Positions 16,903 through 26,035 are shown, counted from the first letter of the stretch. The stretch is 64,000 nucleotides of DNA from Acetomicrobium hydrogeniformans (GCA_016841745.1 JAENYO010000005.1:84439-148438); one strand, 5' to 3'. The notes: generated by a model from the letters alone, not told the origin. Translations and numbers: made by a program.

Positions 16903-17603
16903 CCCAGATAGGCTTCCTGGACAACGCTACTCTGTAAAAGTTCTTCGGCGCTTCCCTGGAGGACAACATTCCCTCTTTCAAGGACATATCCCCGATGAGC
17001 AACAGATAATGCTATCTCTGCGTTCTGTTCCACGAGAAGGATGGAAATTCCCTGCCTGTTGATGCTGATTATATTATCGAATACTTCGTCCACGATCACC
17101 GGAGCCAGGCCCATGGATGGCTCGTCAAGGAGCAACAGGCTCGGGCGACTCATAAGCCCCCTGGCCATAACAAGCATCTGCTGCTCTCCCCCCGACAGTG
17201 TTCCCGCTACCTGTTTTATTCTTTCTTTCAAACGGGGAAACAGGGAAAAAGCCCTATCCATATCTTCTTCAATTTCAGACCTTTTTTTTCTGGTATATGC
17301 CCCCATTACAAGATTTTCCATAACAGTAAGATCCGAAAAGACATGGCGCCCTTCTGGAACATGGCCAATACCTGATTCCACTATTCTATGTGCAGGTACA
17401 GAAGTGATCTCCTGATCTTTGAAGATAATGCTGCCCGAATGGATAGGGATAATATTCGAGATGGCAGATAATGTACTGGTTTTTCCTGCACCGTTCGCCC
17501 CGAGTAGAGTAACTATCTCCCCGGCTTCAATGTTGAAAGAAATCCCCTGAACCGCATGGATCACGCCATAATACACATTCAGGTCTTTAACTTTGAATAA
17601 CAT
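16887..17603 (-). CDS. livF: Branched-chain amino acid ABC transporter ATP-binding protein LivF
   Basis: Protein of 238 residues. An ABC ATPase with Walker A GANGAGKTS, signature LSGGEQQM and Walker B LLLLDEPSMGLAP; the sequence pattern (LNVYYGVIHAVQGISF, EIALSVAHRGYVLERG) is that of LivF rather than LivG. It forms the cytoplasmic motor with LivG, driving uptake of leucine, isoleucine and valine (or related substrates). It overlaps livG by 17 bp and is the last gene of the panB-ilvE-liv unit. Confidence 0.95.
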   Translation of the reverse strand: MLFKVKDLNVYYGVIHAVQGISFNIEAGEIVTLLGANGAGKTSTLSAISNIIPIHSGSIIFKDQEITSVPAHRIVESGIGHVPEGRHVFSDLTVMENLVMGAYTRKKRSEIEEDMDRAFSLFPRLKERIKQVAGTLSGGEQQMLVMARGLMSRPSLLLLDEPSMGLAPVIVDEVFDNIISINRQGISILLVEQNAEIALSVAHRGYVLERGNVVLQGSAEELLQSSVVQEAYLGKTIS

Positions 17604-18372
17604 GGCTTGATCTCCGTTTTCCTAAATATGCCTCAATTACATTGGGGTCGCTCTGAACATGATCAGGAGATCCCCGGGAAATGATCTTTCCGAAATTCAT
17701 TACTGCGATTCTTTCGCTTAAATTCATTACCAGACCCATTTGATGTTCGATCAATAATATACCAAGAGAAAAATGATCTCTGGAAAATCGGATCAATTCA
17801 ACAAGAGAATGAATTTCTCCAAGGGTCATCCCTGCGGCAGGCTCATCCAGAAGAAGTATCTTTGGTTTGATGGCAAGAGCACGTGCAATTTCAAGTCTTC
17901 GCTGCTGACCATAAGGAAGATTCCCTGCCAGTTCATCAGCGCGACCTTCCAGTCCGAACAGTTCAAGCATATGAAAGACCTTTTCACGGATAAGTTTTTC
18001 CCCTTTTTTGAAGCTGCTATTTCGGATAACCGCGTCCAGGGAGCTGTAATCTGCTAAGCGATGAAAAGCTATTTCCAGATTTCGAAATACGGTCAGATCT
18101 TTAAAGAGTCTTATATTCTGGAAGGTCCTTGCTATGCCCTTTTCAGCTATCCAACTTGTTTTCTGCCCCAGGAGATCTTCTCCATCGAGCACAACTCTTC
18201 CTTTAGAAGGGGGATATATCCCTGTAATTATATTAAAAACAGTTGTTTTACCAGCACCATTGGGACCTATCAAAGCAACTATCTCTCCCGCATCAACATC
18301 CAGGGAAAAATCGCTTACTGCAGTCAGACCTCCAAATTGTATGCTTATATCACTTATCTTCAATAAACTCAA
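17587..18372 (-). CDS. livG: Branched-chain amino acid ABC transporter ATP-binding protein LivG
   Basis: Protein of 261 residues. Walker A GPNGAGKTTVFNIITG, signature LPYGQQRRLEIARALA and Walker B LLLDEPAAGM are typical of LivG, including the characteristic Tyr-Gly-Gln-Gln in place of Ser-Gly-Gly in the signature. It pairs with LivF as the heterodimeric ATPase. The start is 2 bp from the livM stop and the end overlaps livF. Confidence 0.95.
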   Translation of the reverse strand: MSLLKISDISIQFGGLTAVSDFSLDVDAGEIVALIGPNGAGKTTVFNIITGIYPPSKGRVVLDGEDLLGQKTSWIAEKGIARTFQNIRLFKDLTVFRNLEIAFHRLADYSSLDAVIRNSSFKKGEKLIREKVFHMLELFGLEGRADELAGNLPYGQQRRLEIARALAIKPKILLLDEPAAGMTLGEIHSLVELIRFSRDHFSLGILLIEHQMGLVMNLSERIAVMNFGKIISRGSPDHVQSDPNVIEAYLGKRRSSHVIQS

Positions 18373-18373
18373 T

Positions 18374-19351
18374 TTATTCCCCTCCCGCTCTGGTGCGCCA
18401 CAGGGAAAAGCGTCTTTGTAAATACTTCAATGGGTCCCGGCTGATGAAGACGATCAATAAGAGAGGATAAAGGATCAGCCGAAGATCCTGGGAAAACCTT
18501 AATATTTCCGGAAGGACTGTAAGGCCGATTCCCGCAATTACGGACCCGACGATACTTCCCATACCTCCAACAACAACCATAAGGAGAATCTCTATTGACT
18601 TTATAAAGGTATATTGGGTGGGATGGGCCAGCTGGATCAGATGCACAAGCATACCTCCAGCGAGAGCCGCAAAAAAACAGCCGATAACAAGGGCGTGAAG
18701 CTTGACTTTCAAGCTGTCGATACCCAGCGATTCTGCCGCTATTTCATCTCCAAGGATGGCTTCACAGTTCCGCCCCCTTGAAGAATGTATATATCTGCTT
18801 ATGAAGACAACACTTATCCATGCAAGGAAAAGAAGAGTCCAGAGATTGCTGAGTTTTGGTATTCCATAAAATCCCCTTGGACCTCCAATAAAATCCATAT
18901 TGTTCAAAACCACTACTACTATCTGGTTGAAACCCAGGGTTGCAATACAAAGGTAATCACCGGTAAGACGCAGGATTATCAAACCTAAAAAATAAGCAAT
19001 TACGGCAGCAACAAGGGCTCCAATCAGTAGACTCAATATAAATAAAACAGTGCCTGAAAAAAAACCGGCTCCTGGTTTAAGATGGAATACCACTTTAGTC
19101 AGGTAGGCAGAAATATAGGCACCTACTGCCATAAAGCCTGCATGTCCAAGAGAAAACTGACCGGTTATGCCCGTTATCAGGTTCAGGCTGAGGGTAAGGA
19201 TCACATTACATAACCCTACCATTAAAACAAACATGATATATGGCGAAACCACCTGAAATCTGTCTAAAAAGATCAATATGAGGGTTAGTATAAAGGCGCT
19301 CACTGGCCATTTATATTTTGCAAGAAATTGATAATTGAGGGTTGAATCCAT
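18374..19351 (-). CDS. livM: Branched-chain amino acid ABC transporter permease LivM
   Basis: Protein of 325 residues with about nine hydrophobic segments. The conserved LivM signatures LSLNLITGITGQFSLGHAGF and AAVIAYFLGLIILRLTGDYL are present. A coupling-helix EAA-like region (RGRNCEAILGDEIAAESLGI) contacts the ATPases. It is an inner-membrane half of the permease with LivH, with 2 bp between its start and the livH stop. Confidence 0.95.
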   Translation of the reverse strand: MDSTLNYQFLAKYKWPVSAFILTLILIFLDRFQVVSPYIMFVLMVGLCNVILTLSLNLITGITGQFSLGHAGFMAVGAYISAYLTKVVFHLKPGAGFFSGTVLFILSLLIGALVAAVIAYFLGLIILRLTGDYLCIATLGFNQIVVVVLNNMDFIGGPRGFYGIPKLSNLWTLLFLAWISVVFISRYIHSSRGRNCEAILGDEIAAESLGIDSLKVKLHALVIGCFFAALAGGMLVHLIQLAHPTQYTFIKSIEILLMVVVGGMGSIVGSVIAGIGLTVLPEILRFSQDLRLILYPLLLIVFISRDPLKYLQRRFSLWRTRAGGE

Positions 19352-19353
19352 CT

Positions 19354-20235
19354 TTACACCTTCTCTCTCGTTGTCTTGCCAAAAAGACCAAAAGGTCTTA
19401 TCAGCAGTACAACCAGCAACAGAAGGAAAAAGACTCCCTCGGCCATCTGTGAATTAACAGCCGTAGCAGCCGTTTCTATGATTCCCATAAGCATTCCCCC
19501 TACCATGGCTCCGGGAATACTTCCAATTCCTCCAAAAACCGCAGCAATAAATGCCTTTAACCCGGGCATGATTCCCATATAGGGGCTTAAGCGTGGGTAA
19601 GTTATTGCAGTGAGCACCCCCGCGGCACCTGCCAGGGCTCCCCCAAGGGCAAATGTGGCTGAGATGACCCTCTCTACATTTACCCCCATGAGTTTTGCCC
19701 CTTTGGGATCAAGAGATACTGCCCGCATGGCAATACCAAGTTTTGTTTTTTTGATAATGAACCACAGCATGAGCATCAGGCTGATCGCCATTACCAGATT
19801 TATGATCTGAATGTTTGTAATAATAATGTTTTCAGTCAATGAAAAATTTTTTACATTTATTACATCTGGAAACCGCCTGAAACTCGGACCAATGAATGGG
19901 AGAGCCCTGCATCCATTTTCCAGAAGTAAAGAAACACCCATTGCGGTGATCAATGCCTTTAATCTGGGCTGGGACCTAAGGGGTTTATATGCAACTTTAT
20001 CCATGATAATAGCTCCCAGGGCCCCTGTAGCCATGGACGCCACAAAAGCAAGGGGCAAAGGAACATGTAAGTTAACAAGAAAATATGCTACATATGCGGA
20101 GATCATCAAAAGATCACCATGAGCAAAATTTATAAGTTTAAGAATTCCATAGACCATTGTGTATCCCAATGCCATGAGGGCATAAATGGCACCAAGCTGT
20201 ATACCGTTGATAAGCTGAATAATGACTAATTCCAT
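19354..20235 (-). CDS. livH: Branched-chain amino acid ABC transporter permease LivH
   Basis: Protein of 293 residues, polytopic. Markers: QLINGIQLGAIYALMALGYT at the N-terminus, then VYGILKLINFAHGDLLMI and the coupling loop GIAMRAVSLDPKGAKLMGVN. The ATG at 20235 is used because LivH proteins start close to the QLINGIQ motif; the open frame reaches a TTG at 20256. It forms the permease with LivM and follows livJ after a gap containing two hairpins. Confidence 0.93.
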   Translation of the reverse strand: MELVIIQLINGIQLGAIYALMALGYTMVYGILKLINFAHGDLLMISAYVAYFLVNLHVPLPLAFVASMATGALGAIIMDKVAYKPLRSQPRLKALITAMGVSLLLENGCRALPFIGPSFRRFPDVINVKNFSLTENIIITNIQIINLVMAISLMLMLWFIIKKTKLGIAMRAVSLDPKGAKLMGVNVERVISATFALGGALAGAAGVLTAITYPRLSPYMGIMPGLKAFIAAVFGGIGSIPGAMVGGMLMGIIETAATAVNSQMAEGVFFLLLLVVLLIRPFGLFGKTTREKV

Positions 20236-20258
20236 ATGACAAAGCACCATCCTCAAAA

Positions 20259-20359
20259 CCAGGGATCCTGTTTAAGTCCTGGGGAGACAAGTTCAAAAGG
20301 ATCCCTGGATTATTTAATAAATAACCCTTTCCTCATATCCTGAAGGATACAGGGAAAGG
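20259..20359 (-). terminator. Two hairpins in the livJ-livH gap, probable partial terminator or mRNA stabiliser
   Basis: The outer structure pairs CCAGGGATCC (20259-20268) with GGATCCCTGG (20299-20308). The second, just after the livJ stop (20325-20359), pairs CCTTTCCT with AGGGAAAGG around an ATCCT/AGGAT core. This is the usual position for a hairpin that keeps binding-protein mRNA more abundant than permease mRNA. No strong T run is present. Confidence 0.5.
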
Positions 20360-20369
20360 AAGCAACATC

Positions 20370-21503
20370 TTACTGGATAGGCTGGTAACTTTTCATATAA
20401 TTAATTTTGCCGTCTTTGACAACAAGAATAGCAGCCGGCAGGGTCGTGGGATCTCCATTTTCATCAAGGGTAATATCACCCTGGGCGGCTTTTAATCCAT
20501 TCGTTTTTGCGATAGCATCTGCAACTGCTTCCCGATCTTCTTTGCCTGCTGAACGGATACCGTCAATAACCATTAATGCAGCATCATAACCCATAATGGC
20601 TAACAGATCAGGTTCTGCGTTATATTTCTTTTTATATTCATCAACAAAGAATCTGGTCTCAGTACGTGGATCTTCTTTTGAGAAATGGCTGCAGTAATAG
20701 GCTCCATCCAATGATGCCAGATCGAGTTCAGGAGAATCCCAGCCGTCAGAACCTACAAAAACAGCCTCAATACCAAGGTCTTTTGCCTGTCTGGCAATAA
20801 GGTTGGCATCATTGTAGAAATCTGAGAAAAAGAAAACATCAGGTTTTTTTGATTTGATGATGCTTAACTGGGCCCTGAAATCCACTGCCTGGGATGGGTG
20901 GGTCTGAACCGTAATCACAGTTCCTCCCTCGGCTTCAAAGGTCTTGATAAAAACTTCGGCAACACTCTTGGCGTAATCATTTCCAAGGTCATAAAGAACT
21001 GCGGCTGTTTTAGCGGATAATTCGTTTATACAGAATCTTCCCATTACCACTCCCTGAAAATCATCGGTCCAACAGCTTCTTGATACAAAATGTTTATCAG
21101 GAGTAATTGCCGGATTCGTTCCTGTTACAACTGTGGGAACCCCGGCATCCTCCACTATGGAAGAGACTGCCATACCGATAGTGCTCGGAATGGGGCCGAT
21201 AATTGCCAGCACATTGTCCTGTCCGATCAGTTTGAGGGCCGCGCTTGCTCCTGTCACAGGATCTCCCTGGTCGTCCTCATTAAGAAGCCTGATCTGCTTA
21301 CCCAGAACTCCGCCATTCATGTTTGCCTGTTCAACAGCCAGTTCAACACCGTTTCTATGACTCTCTCCATAAGTCGATAAAGGTCCGGTAAGGCACGCAA
21401 TGTTCCCTATTTTGATCACATCATTGGACGCCCACGTGGCACCTGCAGCAAAAATGATCATAAGACTCACCGCAAAAAACATAAAAACTCTCTTACCCTT
21501 CAT
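20370..21503 (-). CDS. livJ: Branched-chain amino acid ABC transporter substrate-binding protein
   Basis: Protein of 377 residues from the ATG at 21503 (AGGAG eight bases upstream; a GTG three codons earlier is possible). A signal peptide covers about 1-26, ending in ATWA. The Leu/Ile/Val-binding fold (Peripla_BP_6) shows KIGNIACLTGPLSTYG, GVELAVEQANMNGGVLG and VLAIIGPIPSTIGMAV. It delivers branched-chain amino acids or a similar ligand to LivHMGF. It lies downstream of ilvE. Confidence 0.93.
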   Translation of the reverse strand: MKGKRVFMFFAVSLMIIFAAGATWASNDVIKIGNIACLTGPLSTYGESHRNGVELAVEQANMNGGVLGKQIRLLNEDDQGDPVTGASAALKLIGQDNVLAIIGPIPSTIGMAVSSIVEDAGVPTVVTGTNPAITPDKHFVSRSCWTDDFQGVVMGRFCINELSAKTAAVLYDLGNDYAKSVAEVFIKTFEAEGGTVITVQTHPSQAVDFRAQLSIIKSKKPDVFFFSDFYNDANLIARQAKDLGIEAVFVGSDGWDSPELDLASLDGAYYCSHFSKEDPRTETRFFVDEYKKKYNAEPDLLAIMGYDAALMVIDGIRSAGKEDREAVADAIAKTNGLKAAQGDITLDENGDPTTLPAAILVVKDGKINYMKSYQPIQ

Positions 21504-21637
21504 TCTGTTCACTCCTCTTATTTTTAATTAATTTGGCATCACATCGTTTGCTATTTCATTTAAGATCATTCATGTCCCTTTCAATAACAGGAAAAGGGAG
21601 CTTATTTCAGGCTGATCTCATCATCAGAAAGAATTAT

Positions 21638-22513
21638 TTAATATACAGGAGTTCCTTCCTTGTGGATCAGGATCTTGAAACATTCGATCAGGGAAGAGGT
21701 TATGGGACCGGCAGTTGAATCGCCAATTTTTCTTCCATCAACCATTCTTACGTGACATATCTCTGCTCCTGTTCCGCAGACAAAGGCTTCGTCACAGGTA
21801 TATACATCTCCCAGAGTAAGATCTTTTTCACAGGTCGGTATCTCCAGTTCCCGGGCCATATCAATTACTGTCTGGCGGGTTATTCCATGGAGGATATTAG
21901 TTCTCCGGGGAGAATAGAGCACTCCATTTTTAACCATAAGGAAGTTCTCTCCCGGTCCCTCTGCAACAAAACCCTGGACATCAAGAAGCAGTGCTTCGTC
22001 ACAACCCGAAGCTGTGGCTTCCTGTTTTGCCATAATACCGTTAACATATGTGCCCACACATTTGGCTCTGGAATCAAAACAGGCGGGGGGAAATTTCCTT
22101 ACAGCAGAAGTCTTCATAGTAATTCCTGATTCTCCGAGGAAGGGCTTCCATGGATGAGCAAACACTATCACAGTAGGCTTATAGTCGGGATCAGGTCCGA
22201 CTCCCAGTCCCATGCCACGGGTAATGATGGGTCTTATATGGGCATCTCTCAGGCTGTTTTCACGAAGGGTCTCTAAAACGATTTCTTTGAATTCATCTTT
22301 TGTCAATGGAATCTTTATTCCCAGGATTCTGGCTGAATCAAAAAGCCTGACTATATGCTCATCCAGCTTGAAAACTTTTCCATCGTATTCTCTGATCCCT
22401 TCAAAAACAGCATCTCCATAGAGGAGTCCCCTATCAAAAGGGGAGATACCCGGCTCTTCAGCAGGAACAAATTTCCCGTTGATATAAACCTTTAATCCTG
22501 ATAAATCGATCAT
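21638..22513 (-). CDS. ilvE: Branched-chain amino acid aminotransferase
   Basis: Protein of 291 residues, a class-IV PLP aminotransferase. Motifs include GLLYGDAVFEGIREY, the lysine region VNGIMAKQEATASGCDEALL with the Schiff-base Lys in MAKQEA, and EGPGENFLMVKNG. It interconverts valine, leucine and isoleucine with their 2-oxo acids. The ATG at 22513 has GGGAGGA eight bases upstream. Placement between panB and livJ ties it to 2-oxoisovalerate, which is both the valine precursor and the PanB substrate. Confidence 0.93.
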   Translation of the reverse strand: MIDLSGLKVYINGKFVPAEEPGISPFDRGLLYGDAVFEGIREYDGKVFKLDEHIVRLFDSARILGIKIPLTKDEFKEIVLETLRENSLRDAHIRPIITRGMGLGVGPDPDYKPTVIVFAHPWKPFLGESGITMKTSAVRKFPPACFDSRAKCVGTYVNGIMAKQEATASGCDEALLLDVQGFVAEGPGENFLMVKNGVLYSPRRTNILHGITRQTVIDMARELEIPTCEKDLTLGDVYTCDEAFVCGTGAEICHVRMVDGRKIGDSTAGPITSSLIECFKILIHKEGTPVY

Positions 22514-22602
22514 CCTTGCATTCCTCCCTGTTTTAAAACTTTGCATCCATTAAAAAGATATCATCCTGATAATGAATGTCCTATACACTTTGCTTTACAG
22601 GT

Positions 22603-23439
22603 TTAACTCAATTTTGAAATTTCTTCAATATCTTCTTTGCTGATCCCTGAAAATACATGTTCTTCTGAAGGGAACTGTTCTTGTTTAACTTCCTCATTAA
22701 AATCTTGAAGAGCCTGTACTATTTCTTCTCCGATCTGTTTATACTGCTTTACAAACCTGGGTACGAACTTGTCAAAAAGCCCGAGCATGTCATGAAAAAC
22801 AAGAACCTGTCCATCGCAATACCGACCCGCCCCTATTCCTATGATCGGGATAGATACAGCTTCAGAGACTGCCCTTCCCAATTCTTCCGGAACACATTCC
22901 AGAACAATAGAAAAGGCCCCCGCATCCTCAAGAGATTTAGCCTCATCAAGAAGTTTCTTCGCAGATTCCAGACTTTTCCCCTGTACTTTGAATCCTCCAA
23001 GTAAGGAAGCTGTCTGAGGAGTAAGACCTATATGACCCTGAACGGGAATACCGGCATCCACTATTGCTCTTACTACCTCCGGCCTTCCTCCTTCCAGTTT
23101 AATGGCATCACATCCTCCTTCTTTCATCAGGCGGTTGGCATTGGAAATAGCCTGGGATATGCTTTCGTTATAGGAGCCGAAGACCATATCTCCAATTATC
23201 ATGGGAGATGGTGCTCCTTTTACTACCGGGCGGATATGATGGATCATTTCGTCAGTAGTAAGAGAAACTGTCCCTTCATTCCCTAACATAGTCATTGACA
23301 GGGAATCACCTACAAGGATAACCTCGATCCCGGCTTTCTCGACAAGAACAGCCTGAGAATAATCATAAGCTGTAATCATTGATATTTTTTCTCCTGATTC
23401 CTTCATTTTCCTCATCTGCTGAATAGTAAATTTTGCCAT
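22603..23439 (-). CDS. panB: 3-methyl-2-oxobutanoate hydroxymethyltransferase
   Basis: Protein of 278 residues. PanB adds a hydroxymethyl group from 5,10-methylene-tetrahydrofolate to 2-oxoisovalerate, giving ketopantoate, the first committed step to pantothenate and CoA. Conserved stretches are ITAYDYSQAVLVEKAGIEVI, LVGDSLSMTMLGNEGT (metal Asp), MIIGDMVFGSY and VQGHIGLTPQ; IVLECVPEELG carries the catalytic Glu. AAAGGAG precedes the ATG. It is the first enzyme gene after the valine-rich leader and attenuator. Confidence 0.96.
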   Translation of the reverse strand: MAKFTIQQMRKMKESGEKISMITAYDYSQAVLVEKAGIEVILVGDSLSMTMLGNEGTVSLTTDEMIHHIRPVVKGAPSPMIIGDMVFGSYNESISQAISNANRLMKEGGCDAIKLEGGRPEVVRAIVDAGIPVQGHIGLTPQTASLLGGFKVQGKSLESAKKLLDEAKSLEDAGAFSIVLECVPEELGRAVSEAVSIPIIGIGAGRYCDGQVLVFHDMLGLFDKFVPRFVKQYKQIGEEIVQALQDFNEEVKQEQFPSEEHVFSGISKEDIEEISKLS

Positions 23440-23468
23440 TCCACCAAAACTCCTTTCTACTTTTCAAT

Positions 23469-23503
23469 AAAAAAAGGCCGGAACCCATTTTCGGGTCCCG
23501 GCC
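23469..23503 (-). terminator. Attenuator terminator ahead of panB
   Basis: On the minus strand: GGCCGGGACCC, a six-base loop, GGGTTCCGGCC, then TTTTTTT. It lies 20 bp after the leader-peptide stop and 30 bp before panB. A segment inside the leader (23549-23554, GGGTCC) can pair with the GGACCC of the 5' arm (23493-23498), offering a short alternative structure. Confidence 0.88.
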
Positions 23504-23522
23504 TGAAGGTTGCGGCTAAAGG

Positions 23523-23624
23523 TTAAACGCCAACATCCACTCCAGGAAGGACCCTGCAGCTTAGGACATCGACTACGACAACAACATCAAAAGATACTCT
23601 TTTTGTAACACGAGAATGTTTCAC
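23523..23624 (-). CDS. Valine-rich leader peptide of the panB-ilvE-liv operon
   Basis: A 33-codon frame starts at GTG 23624 with a very strong ribosome site (GGGAGGG, seven bases upstream) and ends at TAA 23523. The peptide has 12 valines, including five in a row at residues 14-18 and another at 20 (VVVVVDV), plus two leucines. It lies between a promoter and a terminator that precedes panB. This is the classic layout of amino-acid attenuation: slow translation of the Val codons when charged tRNA-Val is scarce would expose an antiterminator. The peptide itself is unlikely to have another function. Attenuation is inferred, not shown. Confidence 0.85.
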   Translation of the reverse strand: MKHSRVTKRVSFDVVVVVDVLSCRVLPGVDVGV

Positions 23625-23671
23625 CGGGCTTCCCTCCCTTTTACGAATGCTGAAAACATGAATTGCTGGTC

Positions 23672-23700
23672 ATTCTATAGAAGATCGGCAAAAAGGTCAA
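23672..23700 (-). promoter_or_regulatory. Promoter of the panB-ilvE-liv operon
   Basis: Minus-strand TTGACC, 17 bp, TAGAAT; each box is one base off consensus. The predicted start near 23665 is about 40 bases before the leader-peptide GTG. Confidence 0.8.
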
Positions 23701-23842
23701 CTCTTTTTCAGAATTTTCATGAAAGATCTTGAAAAAATCTGCAAAACATTCTTAAAAACACCTTTTCCTCCACATCTTAAGAGCTATATCCAACTCTTCA
23801 AGAAATTCCGCAGATTCTGCAATAAACGGAGGATAGGGATAT

Positions 23843-25249
23843 CTATAACATTGCTTCTACGGCCATTCCGCTCTCCTCAAGCACTGACTGGGCGGCGACC
23901 AATCCACTGGAGGCAGCCTGGACAATTCCCCGGCTCACTCCGGCTCCGTCGCCAACTATGTAAAGGTTTCTCACCCCGGGGACTTCGAGGGTATGTTTTA
24001 GCTCAAGCCTGAGCGAATAGAGCTTTATCTCGATACCATAAAGGAGGGTATCGCTATGGTTTACTCCGGGCATGATAATATTCAGGGCATCAAGGAACTC
24101 GACAATATCGACAAGATGTCTGTGGGGCAGCACAAGGCTCAGGTCACCAGGCTGTGCATTAGCCGTTGGCGCTACCATTCCCCTCTTGATACGGGCCTCT
24201 GTGGATCTTCTTCCATCCCTGAGATCGCCAAGCCTCTGAAGTAGTATGCCTCCCCCGGCCAGCATGTTGGCCAGTTTGCCTATATGGGTAGCATAACCTA
24301 TGGGATTGCTGAAGGGCTGTGTGAAATTCTTGGTCACCAGGATAGCAAAGTTGGTATTCCTGGACTTTGTCTTTTTGAGACTATGTCCATTTACTGTAAC
24401 CAGATTATGGGACCGGCTGTATTCTGTTACAACAAACCCGGATGGGTTCATGCAGAAGGTCCGGCAGCGGTCATCGAAGGTTGGAGTATTATAAAGACAC
24501 TTCACCTCATAGAAATGTTCCGTAAGATCCTCACATACGCTATCCGGAACCTCTACCCGGACTCCGATATCCACGGGCATGGAAGCGATGGGCAGCTGAA
24601 GTCTGTTAACTATGTTCTCGAGCCAGGAAGCCCCATCTCTGCCTGGAGCTACTATTACACTGTCAGCATGGTAAATTCCATCATCCTTTAAAACTACACC
24701 TCTGGCTTCCCCGTTTTCAACTATTATGTCCTTGACAAAGGTGTTCAGCATGATGTCACATTTTTCTTTAAGGTCAAGATACATGTTATTGAGAACTTCT
24801 CTGGAAGCATCGGTACCTATGTGACGGATCCTTGCAGGAAGGACCTTTATCCCAACACTGGCCGCTTTGCGTATGGTTTCCTTGACTATGGCACCGCTGG
24901 GTTCATAACAGTGGTTGTCTGCACCGAAACTTACAAAGGTTCTGTCAACCCTGTCAATATACTGATCCAGTTTCCCCTCACCGATATATTCCTCGAGGTT
25001 ACCTCCGAATCCGGTGGTGAGGGTAAGTTTGCCGTCAGAGGCAGAGCCTGCTCCTCCCCAGCCTGATACCACACTGCAGACGGCACAATTGACGCAGGTT
25101 TTGGCCTTTCCCTCAAGGACAGGGCAATGCCTTTCCTTGATCACCTTTCCCTTGTCGATTATGAGCACTTTTTTTTTGTGCTTCACAAGTTCTGTGGCGG
25201 CAAATATTCCCGCAGGTCCTGAACCGACAATTATGGCATCGTATTTCAT
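23843..25249 (-). CDS. FAD-dependent dehydrogenase (COG2509-type)
   Basis: Protein of 468 residues. The N-terminal dinucleotide-binding motif is YDAIIVGSGPAGIFAATEL. A Cys-rich loop CVNCAVCSVVSGWGGAGS follows, then SDGKLTLT. Late in the chain, YIVGDGAGVSRGIVQAASSG is the second FAD-contact motif. This family of cytoplasmic flavoproteins is widespread in anaerobes, and its substrate is not established; the paired Cys residues suggest thiol or metal chemistry. The ATG follows GGAGAATGAAGTT (GGAG nine bases upstream). It is a single gene, separated from panB by the promoter region and from tag by about 200 bp. Confidence 0.85.
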   Translation of the reverse strand: MKYDAIIVGSGPAGIFAATELVKHKKKVLIIDKGKVIKERHCPVLEGKAKTCVNCAVCSVVSGWGGAGSASDGKLTLTTGFGGNLEEYIGEGKLDQYIDRVDRTFVSFGADNHCYEPSGAIVKETIRKAASVGIKVLPARIRHIGTDASREVLNNMYLDLKEKCDIMLNTFVKDIIVENGEARGVVLKDDGIYHADSVIVAPGRDGASWLENIVNRLQLPIASMPVDIGVRVEVPDSVCEDLTEHFYEVKCLYNTPTFDDRCRTFCMNPSGFVVTEYSRSHNLVTVNGHSLKKTKSRNTNFAILVTKNFTQPFSNPIGYATHIGKLANMLAGGGILLQRLGDLRDGRRSTEARIKRGMVAPTANAQPGDLSLVLPHRHLVDIVEFLDALNIIMPGVNHSDTLLYGIEIKLYSLRLELKHTLEVPGVRNLYIVGDGAGVSRGIVQAASSGLVAAQSVLEESGMAVEAML

Positions 25250-25459
25250 AACTTCATTCTCCTTTAGAAGAATTGGGGGGTTCTTTATTCAGTATAACCT
25301 TAGACTCTCCAAAATGCATATTCCCCCAAACGAGGGATTATCTCACTAAGGTCAGACAAAATCAAATGATCATTTCATAGAAGGAAAATCCACCCCAAGG
25401 TGCTTTATTCTCACTTTTGGCTTGAATGTTTTTCAATCCAAAATCCGCAACCCGGCGAT

Positions 25460-26035
25460 CTAAAATTGACTGTCTTTCAGTTCTGCATGGCGGAAGCAGA
25501 CTGTTATATGATCATTTACCATCCCCACGGCCTGCATGAAAGAGTAGACTATGGTGGGCCCCACAAAGTTGAAACCCTGTTTTTTGAGGTCTTTGCTTAT
25601 CCTTTCACCCAGGGAAGTGTAGGGCGGCAGTTCTGAAACGTTTTCCCACGAATTCTGGATGGGAGTCCCGTCCACAAAATTCCATATATAGGCGTTGAAA
25701 CTACCGTACTTTTCCTGTACTTCGAGAAACTGCCCGGCGTTCCTGACGGCCGACTCCAGCTTTCTTCGATTGCGGATTATGCCTTTGTTGTCAAGAAGCT
25801 GGCCGATCTTTTTTTCATCATATCTGGCCACTATGCGGGGATCAAAGTTATCAAAGGCCTCCCTGTAGGCCTCCCTCTTTCTCAGAATGGTGATCCAGCT
25901 CAGACCTGCCTGGGCTCCTTCAAGAACAAGAAATTCAAAAAGGGTCCTGTCATCATGGACCGGGACACCCCATTCCTCATCATGGTAAGCCACATAAAGG
26001 GGGTCAGTTCCGGCCCAGTCGCAACGAGTCAGCAC
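25460..26035 (-). CDS. tag: DNA-3-methyladenine glycosylase I
   Basis: Protein of 191 residues. It excises 3-methyladenine from alkylated DNA. The zinc site is visible as Cys5 (LTRCDW), His18 (VAYHDEEWGVP) and the C-terminal pair in NDHITVCFRH. The catalytic region has LVLEGAQAGLSWITILRKR, including the conserved Glu. The GTG start at 26035 shares one base with the stop of the upstream ketopantoate-reductase-like gene, so tag ends a translationally coupled four-gene operon with three oxidoreductases, an odd partner for a repair enzyme. Confidence 0.95.
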   Translation of the reverse strand: MLTRCDWAGTDPLYVAYHDEEWGVPVHDDRTLFEFLVLEGAQAGLSWITILRKREAYREAFDNFDPRIVARYDEKKIGQLLDNKGIIRNRRKLESAVRNAGQFLEVQEKYGSFNAYIWNFVDGTPIQNSWENVSELPPYTSLGERISKDLKKQGFNFVGPTIVYSFMQAVGMVNDHITVCFRHAELKDSQF

